Positions 8,624 through 13,273 are shown, numbered from the stretch's first letter. The stretch: 16,106 nucleotides of DNA from an uncultured Fusobacterium sp. (GCA_900541465.1 UQJY01000021.1:1-16106); one strand, 5' to 3'. The notes: generated by a model from the letters alone, not told the origin. Program-made: numbers and translations.

Positions 8624-8689
8624 AATAAAAAAGGACTACAAATAAAAGCCCGAATCTTTTACAACTCGAACGTTTATTTGTAGTCCTTT
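8624..8689 (-). terminator. Long terminator-like leader hairpin before the packaging operon
   Basis: The arms 8630-8646 and 8673-8689 are 17-bp perfect complements. On the minus strand six T, then A, then four T follow the distal arm (8623-8632). Within the loop a further nine pairs form only in minus-strand RNA, because four of them are G-U; the plus-strand RNA would have A-C mismatches there. The signal is therefore built for minus-strand transcripts. It lies between the promoter at 8745-8773 and terS, so the operon can be expressed only by reading through it. Confidence 0.85.
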
Positions 8690-8744
8690 CTAATAAAAAT
8701 TAGTATCTTGTGAACTTTTAAAAATATTTAATTTTCTTAATACA

Positions 8745-8773
8745 ATTATACAGAAAAAAGAAAAAAATTTAAA
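8745..8773 (-). promoter_or_regulatory. Probable late promoter for the head operon
   Basis: The minus strand shows a perfect TATAAT at 8745-8750 and TTTAAA at 8768-8773 (4 of 6 bases of the -35 consensus), 17 bases apart. Transcription would start near 8738 and reach the leader hairpin after about 50 bases. It runs back to back with the plus-strand promoter at 8781-8809. Confidence 0.6.
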
Positions 8774-8780
8774 AAAGTTG

Positions 8781-8809
8781 TTGACATATCTTTAAAGATA
8801 TGATAACAT
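8781..8809 (+). promoter_or_regulatory. Promoter with 18-bp palindromic operator, copy 1
   Basis: TTGACA (8781-8786), a 17-base spacer and TAACAT (8804-8809) preceded by TGA (extended -10). A perfect palindrome, CATATCTTTAAAGATATG at 8785-8802, fills the spacer and overlaps the end of the -35 element. A bound dimer would block RNA polymerase. The same 26-base block recurs at 9237. Confidence 0.85.
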
Positions 8810-8815
8810 AGAAAC

Positions 8816-8976
8816 ATAAGGGCAACCTTTAGATTACTGATGAAAGGGGGTTAAACTTATGAAAAGCTATGTTGAATTAGTTATAAAAGTTGGCAGACTT
8901 AAAATAACTATAAGACTAAACTTTTAAAAAGTTTCCCTCTTACCCATTAGGGTTTATTGGTTACCCTTTATTTTTA
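8816..8976 (+). other. Self-folding short mRNA, type I toxin-like
   Basis: The predicted transcript starts near 8816 and ends in a T-rich stretch after 8967. Its first bases (8818-8827) pair with its last (8959-8968) over 9 of 10 positions. The ribosome site and the bases before the ATG (8844-8858) pair with 8929-8941 over 13 pairs, with one G-U and a two-base bulge. A small hairpin (AGGGT/ACCCT, 8949-8967) precedes TTATTTTT and can act as the terminator. End-to-end pairing plus a hidden ribosome site is the known layout of inert type I toxin mRNAs. The structure was read by eye and not computed. Confidence 0.6.
8859..8927 (+). CDS. 22-residue peptide, possible type I toxin or leader peptide
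   Basis: A short ORF beginning MKSYVELVIKVGRLK and ending ITIRLNF. It alternates hydrophobic and basic residues (Lys 2, 10 and 15; Arg 13 and 19) and has no acidic residue except Glu 6. AAAGGGGG lies 8 bases before the ATG, so it is well placed for translation once its ribosome site is freed. It has its own strong promoter and a probable terminator. Small cationic amphipathic peptides of 20-35 residues are known as membrane-active type I toxins, for example AapA1 of Helicobacter. Alternatively it could be a leader peptide for the gene at 9019. I know of no exact family match. Confidence 0.55.
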   Translation: MKSYVELVIKVGRLKITIRLNF

Positions 8977-8979
8977 TAC

Positions 8980-9008
8980 ATTATACTATAATTTTTCTTA
9001 AAAATCAA
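8980..9008 (-). promoter_or_regulatory. Antisense promoter facing the 22-codon gene
   Basis: The minus strand has TTGATT (9003-9008), 17 bases, then a perfect TATAAT (8980-8985). An RNA would start near 8973 and be complementary to the terminator, the ribosome-site-blocking segment and then the ORF of the opposing mRNA. That is the arrangement of a type I antitoxin RNA. The -35 overlaps the ribosome site of the 9019 gene. No clear terminator for it is seen before the leader hairpin at 8624-8689. Confidence 0.55.
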
Positions 9009-9018
9009 GGAGGAGAAG

Positions 9019-9240
9019 ATGGAAGACAAGCCAAAAAGAAAAGGATATAAAACTATTGAGCAACAAATGGCAGCAACTAAAAGATACATGGAAAACAATC
9101 CAAAAGCAAAAGAATTACAAAAAAAATCAGTTGCCAAATCTCAAGCTAGAAAATATATAAATGAATATGCAACCCTTGAAGAACTTGAAGAAATAGAGCA
9201 ACTTATAGCAGAGAGAAAAAAAGTTTTAAAAAACATTTGA
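9019..9240 (+). CDS. Conserved small phage protein, 73 residues
   Basis: The protein reads MEDKPKRKGYKTIEQQMAAT and continues with RYMENNPKAKE, then ARKYINEYATLEELEEIEQLIAERKKVL. The pattern GYKTxEQQ...YxxxNPxAKE...FIxxYATLEELEEL is one I recognise from many short proteins of low-GC phages, usually annotated hypothetical. It is basic in the first half and helical in the second, which suggests nucleic-acid binding. AAGGAGG lies just upstream. Its stop codon overlaps the -35 of the next promoter. No convincing promoter of its own is seen, so it may depend on read-through from 8781. Confidence 0.75.
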   Translation: MEDKPKRKGYKTIEQQMAATKRYMENNPKAKELQKKSVAKSQARKYINEYATLEELEEIEQLIAERKKVLKNI

Positions 9241-9265
9241 CATATCTTTAAAGATATGATAATAT
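9237..9265 (+). promoter_or_regulatory. Promoter with 18-bp palindromic operator, copy 2
   Basis: TTGACA (9237-9242), 17 bases, then TAATAT (9260-9265) with TGA before it. The palindrome 9241-9258 is identical to the one at 8785-8802. It drives the J-domain gene through a leader of about 125 bases. The identity of the two promoter blocks, with divergent flanks, argues for one shared regulator. Confidence 0.88.
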
Positions 9266-9286
9266 CTAATCAACAAAACAAAAAGA

Positions 9287-9366
9287 GGTTTGTAGCTGGT
9301 AACTACAAACCCCTAAAGAATGTGGTATAAACCAACACCCAGAACAAGTGTAATTATATCACATTC
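9287..9366 (+). other. Structured 5' leader of the J-domain gene
   Basis: Two stems are visible. GGTTTGTAG (9287-9295) pairs perfectly with 9303-9311. Bases 9318-9328 pair with 9356-9366 over 11 positions with one G-U, and ACAC/GTGT lies inside that loop. Neither is followed by a T-run. The leader could set translation or stability of the mRNA; I do not recognise a known riboswitch. Confidence 0.55.
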
Positions 9367-9397
9367 TCCAAAAAAAATAAATAGGAGAGTGGAGAAA

Positions 9398-9847
9398 ATG
9401 ACAGCAAGATTTTTTAACAGTAATGAAGATTTAAAGAAACAATTTAGAGATTTATGCAAGAAATTACACCCAGACCACGGCGGAAATGAATCAGAATTCA
9501 AAGCTATGATGAAAGAGTACGAAGATATAAAAATTCACGGTTTCAGAGTTCAAGCTCAAGCAGAAGACATTATTTTATCTGAGGGACTAAAAACAGCATT
9601 AAGAAAGGTTGTTACTCTTGAAGATGTAGAAATTGAATTAGTTGGTACTTGGATTTGGTTAAGTGGTAACACATACGAACACAAGGACATTATAAAAGAG
9701 GCTGGTTTCAAATGGGCAGCTAAAAGAAAAAGATGGTATTTTGCAGAGGAGAAAGCAAAAGGAAAATTTAAAGGTGACTTCGAGGAACTTAAAAAACATC
9801 ACGGATTCCAAACTATTCAAAATATGCACGTGGAAAAAATAGCTTAA
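9398..9847 (+). CDS. Phage J-domain (DnaJ-like) protein with C-terminal WYF domain
   Basis: The start is the ATG at 9398 with AGGAG 10 bases upstream; an in-frame ATG at 9320 lies within the structured leader. The 149-residue protein has a short J domain: DLKKQFRDLCKKLHPDHGG (11-29) with the HPD tripeptide at 24-26 that stimulates Hsp70 ATPase, then EFKAMMKEYEDI. The C-terminal part has WIWLSGNTY (85-93) and GFKWAAKRKRWYF (103-115). This resembles a small domain found in phage and plasmid proteins that replaces the usual DnaJ substrate-binding region. It probably recruits host DnaK to phage replication or assembly, as lambda uses host DnaJ. It has its own operator-controlled promoter and a terminator directly after. 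Confidence 0.85.
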   Translation: MTARFFNSNEDLKKQFRDLCKKLHPDHGGNESEFKAMMKEYEDIKIHGFRVQAQAEDIILSEGLKTALRKVVTLEDVEIELVGTWIWLSGNTYEHKDIIKEAGFKWAAKRKRWYFAEEKAKGKFKGDFEELKKHHGFQTIQNMHVEKIA

Positions 9848-9876
9848 TAAACTTTAAAAAAACTTTATTTAATCTT

Positions 9877-9914
9877 GAGCCGTCAGAATTTAAAAAAGAC
9901 GGCTCTTTTTATTT
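9877..9914 (+). terminator. Intrinsic terminator of the J-domain gene
   Basis: GAGCCGTC (9877-9884) pairs with GACGGCTC (9898-9905), followed by TTTTTATTT. It ends the plus-strand block and overlaps the stop codon of the opposing zinc-ribbon gene. Confidence 0.9.
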
Positions 9915-10079
9915 ATCAAAGATTTTTTTATTAATTTCTGTTTCATGTCCACAACGGCATTTTAAAATAATTTTGTCTCCCTCTGCTCGTATTCCCTTTT
10001 TAGCTTTAATCGTGAAGTTATTTTTATCTTTAAAACTTGCAAGAAAGAGACCACATTTTTCACATTTATAAATTATCAT
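9909..10079 (-). CDS. Zinc-ribbon protein, 56 residues
   Basis: The protein begins MIIYKCEKCGLFLASFKD and has a second cysteine pair in LKCRCGHETEINKKI. The four cysteines (6, 9, 41 and 43: CxxC and CxC) fit a single zinc ribbon. Size and layout recall small phage zinc proteins such as Com of Mu, a translational activator, but the similarity is only in the metal sites. It follows the RusA gene with a 2-base gap, and GAGGG lies about 11 bases before the ATG, inside the RusA gene. It is the last gene of the replication operon. A role in binding RNA or DNA is inferred. Confidence 0.75.
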   Translation of the reverse strand: MIIYKCEKCGLFLASFKDKNNFTIKAKKGIRAEGDKIILKCRCGHETEINKKIFDK

Positions 10080-10081
10080 AA

Positions 10082-10465
10082 TTATTTTTCCCTCTGCTGC
10101 ACTTCAAGTATAAAATTATTAGGTTTCTTAGTCCCGACATTTTTTTCTATTGTAAGTAATGTAATTTGCTTATCATCAGCCCATAAAATCCCGTTCAAAC
10201 TGTCAAATATACCCTTACAGTAGTTATCTATATCGCATTTTATATTGTTTTTGAAATTTAAAGTTAAGCTGACTTTTAAGTTCTCAGTCATGAAAACGGG
10301 AGTTCTTGGAATCCTGCACTCATAAAAAACATAATCAGAGACATTTTTTTTAAATGCCTTGCCTTTTTCTGATACTCTTACCCCTCCGTTCATGTTTCTT
10401 CTCCAATAAGAATTTACAGAGGGAGGGAGATAAGGAACTTCAATCTTTATTTTTTTATTATCCAT
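10082..10465 (-). CDS. rusA: RusA-family Holliday junction resolvase
   Basis: A 127-residue protein, close to E. coli RusA (about 120). PYLPPSVNSYWRR (11-23) is the family's N-terminal signature. KCDIDNYCKGIFDSLNGILWADD (77-98) carries the acidic and lysine residues of the active site: Asp 78, Asp 80 and Lys 84, plus Asp 97/98, matching the D-x-D-x3-K and later Asp of RusA. The enzyme is a dimer that cuts four-way junctions made during phage recombination and replication, clearing branches before packaging. It lies directly downstream of the replisome organiser. AAGGAG is 12 bases before the ATG, a slightly long spacing. Confidence 0.93.
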   Translation of the reverse strand: MDNKKIKIEVPYLPPSVNSYWRRNMNGGVRVSEKGKAFKKNVSDYVFYECRIPRTPVFMTENLKVSLTLNFKNNIKCDIDNYCKGIFDSLNGILWADDKQITLLTIEKNVGTKKPNNFILEVQQREK

Positions 10466-10471
10466 TGTTTT

Positions 10472-11560
10472 TTAACTCTCCTTTTCTGCTTTGTATTCTC
10501 TTATAACTTCGTAAATAACAAGAGTTTTAAACATAGAAACATAAACTACAGGCGGATATTTTTCCTTTGCTCTCTGTAATGCGATGTTATTAATTTCTGT
10601 CTGTGTTTCCTTGCTTAGAGAATTAAAGTATTTTAATAAATCTTCTTTTTCCTGTCTCTCTGCATTAACCTTGTCTTTTACAGCCTGAAATTCCTGAGAA
10701 GATTTTTTTATCTCCTCATCAATTTTTGCAGACTTCTCCCTTTGTCTCTGTCTTTCTTGTTGCTCTGCATCAAGGTTTATAGTCCATTTATCTCTAAGAG
10801 CCTGATATATTGCTCCATCTTGCCAATGTTTTAATTGTGCTGCTTTTAGAACTTCCGCTACTCTTTCAACTGTGATATTCTCATCTTTAACTAATACCAT
10901 GATATTTAATTTTGTATTGTTAGAAATACAATGTTGTTCTAACATATTTTTAATTAAACTAAAAGAACTACTACTACTGTTTTCTTTTTCTTCTGTCTGC
11001 TCTGGCTCTTTCTTATCTAGTATATCTATCTTAGTAGTAGTATCTTTATCTATCTCTTTCTCTTTCTCTTTCTCTGTGTAACAGTTTGTAACAGAGGATA
11101 ACTCGTCTGTAACTTCCTGTAACTCACTTGTAACAGGTTGTAACATAGGTGTAACAGAGTTACACTCTTTTTCTTTAAGTTCTATTTTTTCCTTGTTTTT
11201 AGTGTTTCTCATTTTTCTCATTCTCTCTGCTGCTGCAGTTTCTGAGCCTATGCTGTCTACTGTCTCAGGTAATACAAACTCATTTTCTGTTACACTCTCA
11301 AGAAGTCCATTTTTTTCTAAGAACATTAAAACAACTTTTACATTGTCAGGGTCTTCATCTATTGCCAAAGCCATTTCCTCGGCGAAATTCTCCTCTACTC
11401 CCTCGTAAAATAATTTTCCCTCATCATCAAGTGATAACAGTTGAAGTTTTAAATATATTATTGTGTAGGTATCTCCTCCAGCTATTTTTCTTAATTTTTT
11501 AATAGCTCTCTGTTGGAAAAAATCTTTTTTAAGTTTTAGCCATACATATTTTTTAGCCAT
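10472..11560 (-). CDS. Phage replisome organiser
   Basis: A 362-residue protein. Residues 1-100 (KKYVWLKLKKDFFQQRAIKKLRKIAGGDTYTIIYLKLQLLSL) match the N-terminal winged-helix domain of phage replisome organisers, which bind the phage origin. Residues 105-200 are a low-complexity linker with EKEKEKE and SSSSS runs. Residues 200-362 form a helical, DnaD-like region (IKNMLEQ, VLKAAQLKHWQDGAIYQALRDKW) expected to load helicase. The linker carries the TGTAAC repeat array, so the gene probably contains its own origin, as lambda O does. AAGGAGAGG lies upstream of the ATG. It heads an operon with RusA and the zinc-ribbon protein. Confidence 0.88.
   Translation of the reverse strand: MAKKYVWLKLKKDFFQQRAIKKLRKIAGGDTYTIIYLKLQLLSLDDEGKLFYEGVEENFAEEMALAIDEDPDNVKVVLMFLEKNGLLESVTENEFVLPETVDSIGSETAAAERMRKMRNTKNKEKIELKEKECNSVTPMLQPVTSELQEVTDELSSVTNCYTEKEKEKEIDKDTTTKIDILDKKEPEQTEEKENSSSSSFSLIKNMLEQHCISNNTKLNIMVLVKDENITVERVAEVLKAAQLKHWQDGAIYQALRDKWTINLDAEQQERQRQREKSAKIDEEIKKSSQEFQAVKDKVNAERQEKEDLLKYFNSLSKETQTEINNIALQRAKEKYPPVVYVSMFKTLVIYEVIREYKAEKES
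11077..11164. repeat. Iteron array, probable phage origin of replication
   Basis: TGTAAC occurs at 11077, 11087, 11108, 11118, 11129, 11139 and 11150, with a degenerate GATAAC at 11097 and an inverted copy at 11159-11164. The steps are 10 or 11 bases, averaging 10.4, about one helical turn. Copies fall in all three codon frames of the host gene (VT, LQ and CYT), so the repeat is conserved as DNA and not as protein. Origins inside the initiator gene are known for lambda and for phages with this type of organiser. Confidence 0.8.
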
Positions 11561-11857
11561 ATTTTATCCTCTCCTTTTCCAGAGAGTATATTGCCGTATA
11601 TCTCTCTGTTATCTTTATTTTTATTTTGTATATACCCCCGTGAGAGTAAAGATATACGGCTTTATCTCACAGAGGCACATATAAAATAAAAAATGATTAG
11701 GTGTGATTAAGTTTTGCCTAGGTTTTTTATAAAAACGGTTAGGTTTATCATTTTGTTGGTGTCAACAAAATGGTAGCAGACTTTTTTTATTGTCCTTGAA
11801 AAGTCTGAAAACAAGGTAATTCAGAATAATTTTTATTTTAAGATGTGTTTGAAAAGA
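11561..11857. other. Gene-free, hairpin-rich region upstream of the replisome organiser
   Basis: I see no gene here. Inverted repeats crowd it. GCCGTATATCT (11593-11603) faces 11650-11660, and TATCTTTA (11610-11617) faces 11647-11654; these two are mutually exclusive because their right arms overlap. CATTTTGTTG (11749-11758) faces 11763-11772, and AGACTTTT (11778-11785) faces 11799-11806. The minus-strand transcript would be the leader of the replication operon, so the competing stems could act as a switch. A TTGACA on the minus strand (11760-11765) lacks a good -10. Confidence 0.6.
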
Positions 11858-11960
11858 GGGAACTGACAGATTCGAACTGCCTAAGGATTTACCTTTTTCA
11901 AAAACCATTTATCAGTCTAATTGTATATATCTACCAATTAAGACCTATTGAAAAGTTCCC
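11858..11960 (-). ncRNA. tRNA-like element 1, long and irregular
   Basis: On the minus strand GGGAACT (11954-11960) pairs fully with AGTTCCC (11858-11864) as a 7-bp acceptor stem. Next to it lies a T arm, GGCAG-TTCGAAT-CTGTC, with a 7-base TTCGAAT loop. The 5' part has D-arm-like AATTGGTAGA. The total of 103 bases is too long for an ordinary tRNA, and the middle folds into extra hairpins (GTCTTAATTG with CAATTAGAC; AAGG with CCTT) with no convincing anticodon arm. It may be a decayed tRNA or a tRNA mimic. Confidence 0.5.
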
Positions 11961-12038
11961 ATAATGTCAGGACTTTTTTTTCAAGAAAGCCCTAAAAACT
12001 TGAAAAATATAAATATTAATAAGGAGGTTGTTCTTACT

Positions 12039-12050
12039 ATGAAAGAATAA
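12039..12050 (+). CDS. Three-codon minigene (ATG AAA GAA TAA) inside a hairpin
   Basis: A strong AAGGAGG (12021-12027) lies 11 bases before an ATG that is followed by only two sense codons and a stop. The ORF sits between GTTCTTA (12030-12036) and TAAGAAC (12048-12054), which pair perfectly. Phage lambda has comparable bar minigenes whose translation traps peptidyl-tRNA. A chance ribosome-site-like sequence is the alternative. Confidence 0.35.
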   Translation: MKE

Positions 12051-12069
12051 GAACGGATGAAAAACCAAA

Positions 12070-12139
12070 GGGAATAATCAGATTCGAACTGATATCTTAA
12101 ATAGCCATTTAATGTTCTCACCTATTGAACTATATTCCC
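12070..12139 (-). ncRNA. tRNA-like element 2, near-complete cloverleaf of 70 bases
   Basis: On the minus strand the acceptor GGGAATA pairs with TATTCCC (7 of 7). The D arm is GTTC-AATAGGTGA-GAAC, the anticodon-like arm is TTAAA-TGGCTA-TTTAA and the T arm is ATCAG-TTCGAAT-CTGAT. The anticodon loop appears to have 6 bases instead of 7 and the variable region only 3, so it is unlikely to decode normally. The GGGAA acceptor start, TCAATAGGT and TTCGAATCTG are shared with element 1. No CCA is encoded. Confidence 0.6.
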
Positions 12140-12145
12140 ATAAGT

Positions 12146-12222
12146 GCGACACCTTGCCAAAGTGTCGCTGCTGCAGTCATCTTAATGTTTGCACATTATT
12201 TTCTTACTTTGTTGGAAGTAAG
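12146..12222. repeat. Two perfect hairpins after the tRNA-like elements
   Basis: GCGACAC (12146-12152) pairs with GTGTCGC (12162-12168) around a 9-base loop. CTTACTT (12203-12209) pairs with AAGTAAG (12216-12222). Neither has a T-run on either strand, so they are not simple terminators. The rest of the gap to 12300 holds only the promoter of the next gene. Confidence 0.6.
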
Positions 12223-12300
12223 CACCATGTTTATTTTTAAACTCCTTTGTTATATAATATATTTGCGAAATAACTACATAAAGAAAGGAGATTTAAAACT

Positions 12301-12735
12301 ATGAAATTAAATAAATATGATTATGAACTTTTAGAATTCTTACAGATTCAAGGTAAAAGTTCATTAGAAACAATTTTAAAAAAATTTCCAGATGATAAAT
12401 ACGGTACTAAGTATAGACTTCGTATGTTATCTGATACAAATAAAGATATTTATAGCGATGAAAATAATTATTTCTCAGATTTAAAAAATATAAAATATGA
12501 AAATTATGTTGTTGAACATTTCCATGAAAATACTGAAAGTTATTATTTTCATCTCCAAAATAGTAAGAATATTTTTTCTCTTTCTAGCAAAGGAAGAAAA
12601 GTTTTAATTGATTATAAACTTTATGCCAAAGAACTAAAAAAAGAAAATAAGAAAAGAAATTTTCGTTCTCGTATTCAAACAATAGTATCAATTATTATCG
12701 CCATAGCTAACTTAATTCTTGCTCTAAAATCTTAA
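12301..12735 (+). CDS. Winged-helix-like protein with C-terminal membrane anchor
   Basis: A 144-residue protein. The first 70 residues (NKYDYELLEFLQIQGKSSLETILKKF, then YRLRMLSDTN) look like a winged helix. The middle contains FSLSSKGRKVLIDY, a phrase typical of winged-helix C-terminal strands. A basic stretch (KKENKKRNFRSR) precedes one membrane helix at about 126-143 (TIVSIIIAIANLILAL), so the N-terminal domain should face the cytoplasm. AAAGGAG is about 10 bases upstream, and TATAAT at 12253-12258 with a weak -35 is the likely promoter. Similar tail-anchored winged-helix proteins occur in prophages of low-GC bacteria without assigned function. A membrane-tethered sensor or exclusion protein is possible. 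Confidence 0.7.
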   Translation: MKLNKYDYELLEFLQIQGKSSLETILKKFPDDKYGTKYRLRMLSDTNKDIYSDENNYFSDLKNIKYENYVVEHFHENTESYYFHLQNSKNIFSLSSKGRKVLIDYKLYAKELKKENKKRNFRSRIQTIVSIIIAIANLILALKS

Positions 12736-12905
12736 TCTTTGAAAGTAATAAAGATATTTATAAAGCACAAACCTAAAGAGATAAATGCAAATATTTTTGA
12801 TGTTAGCATTGTTCCATTTAGCTCTCTTTCTATTAAAGTTATGCAAAATGCTAATACTGAAAATATAAGGACAAAAGTTGTAAAATTATAACGATTTATT
12901 TTCAC
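12732..12905 (-). CDS. Small two-pass membrane protein, 57 residues, GTG start
   Basis: It starts at GTG (12903-12905) with AGGAGG 8 bases upstream and begins MKINRYNFTTFVLIFSVLAF. Two hydrophobic helices (about 7-25 and 34-54, ISLGLCFINIFITF) are joined by a short ERELNGT loop. Both ends should lie on the same side of the membrane. It follows the coiled-coil gene by 2 bases, so the two are likely translated together. Its stop overlaps the stop of the opposing 12301 gene. A holin-like or immunity-type role cannot be told from sequence alone. Confidence 0.6.
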   Translation of the reverse strand: MKINRYNFTTFVLIFSVLAFCITLIERELNGTMLTSKIFAFISLGLCFINIFITFKD

Positions 12906-12907
12906 TT

Positions 12908-13144
12908 TTAAAACCTCCTTTGTAAAAACATTGGAGGACTTTTTATATATCTATTTTTTATAATAGCTAATCTTAAAATTAATTTATCTAAATATTCATA
13001 CATAGCTGGTATTTGTTCTTCAAGAAGTTTTATTTCTCCTGAATAAAAACCATCTATTTTTAGAATTTCTAATTCTATTCTTGCCTGTGCTATTTTTTCA
13101 GATAAGTTTTTTATCTCCTCTTCTAAATTATTTAATTTTTCCAT
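12908..13144 (-). CDS. Small coiled-coil protein, 78 residues
   Basis: The start is the ATG at 13144 with AAAGGAG 7 bases upstream; an earlier in-frame start lacks a ribosome site. Residues 1-40 (MEKLNNLEEEIKNLSEKIAQ, then RIELEILK) form a clear coiled coil. A second helix, LLEEQIPAMYEYLDKLILRLAIIKN, and a basic end follow. It resembles short antiparallel helical hairpin proteins common in phage accessory regions. It is transcribed with the two-pass membrane protein. Its leader contains a perfect 20-bp palindrome. The function is not recognised. Confidence 0.65.
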   Translation of the reverse strand: MEKLNNLEEEIKNLSEKIAQARIELEILKIDGFYSGEIKLLEEQIPAMYEYLDKLILRLAIIKNRYIKSPPMFLQRRF

Positions 13145-13182
13145 CGTTCGCTCCTTTTTGGCAGTAGACACCATGATTTATT

Positions 13183-13202
13183 TAAAGAGATATATCTCTT
13201 TA
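13183..13202. promoter_or_regulatory. 20-bp perfect palindrome, possible operator
   Basis: TAAAGAGATATATCTCTTTA is its own reverse complement. It lies 40-60 bases upstream of the coiled-coil gene and about 20 bases from a divergent plus-strand promoter. It differs from the other operators in the window (CATATCTTTAAAGATATG and CGC-N6-GCG), so a separate regulator would be needed. Confidence 0.55.
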
Positions 13203-13219
13203 TTTTCTTTTTTCTCCAC

Positions 13220-13273
13220 TTGATTTTTATTATAAAAAGTTTTATAATTAAGTTATCTATAATTACAGATAAC
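13220..13273 (+). promoter_or_regulatory. Promoter with downstream inverted repeat
   Basis: TTGATT (13220-13225), 17 bases and a perfect TATAAT (13243-13248) drive the 33-codon gene. The predicted start point falls inside the inverted repeat GTTATCT (13252-13258)/AGATAAC (13267-13273), a good operator position. Confidence 0.7.

Noticed and set aside
8630..8689. tRNA-like reading of the loop containing TTCGA
   Set aside because: There is no acceptor stem of tRNA size and no D or anticodon arm; the sequence is explained by one continuous long hairpin.
8957..8992. A promoter for the 73-residue gene at 9019 from TTGGTT and TATACT/TATAAT
   Set aside because: The spacing is 19 or more bases or the -35 is poor; the AT-rich stretch is better explained by the terminator and the antisense promoter.
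11077..11164. CRISPR array
   Set aside because: The repeat is only six bases at one-turn spacing inside a coding gene, with no spacers of CRISPR length.
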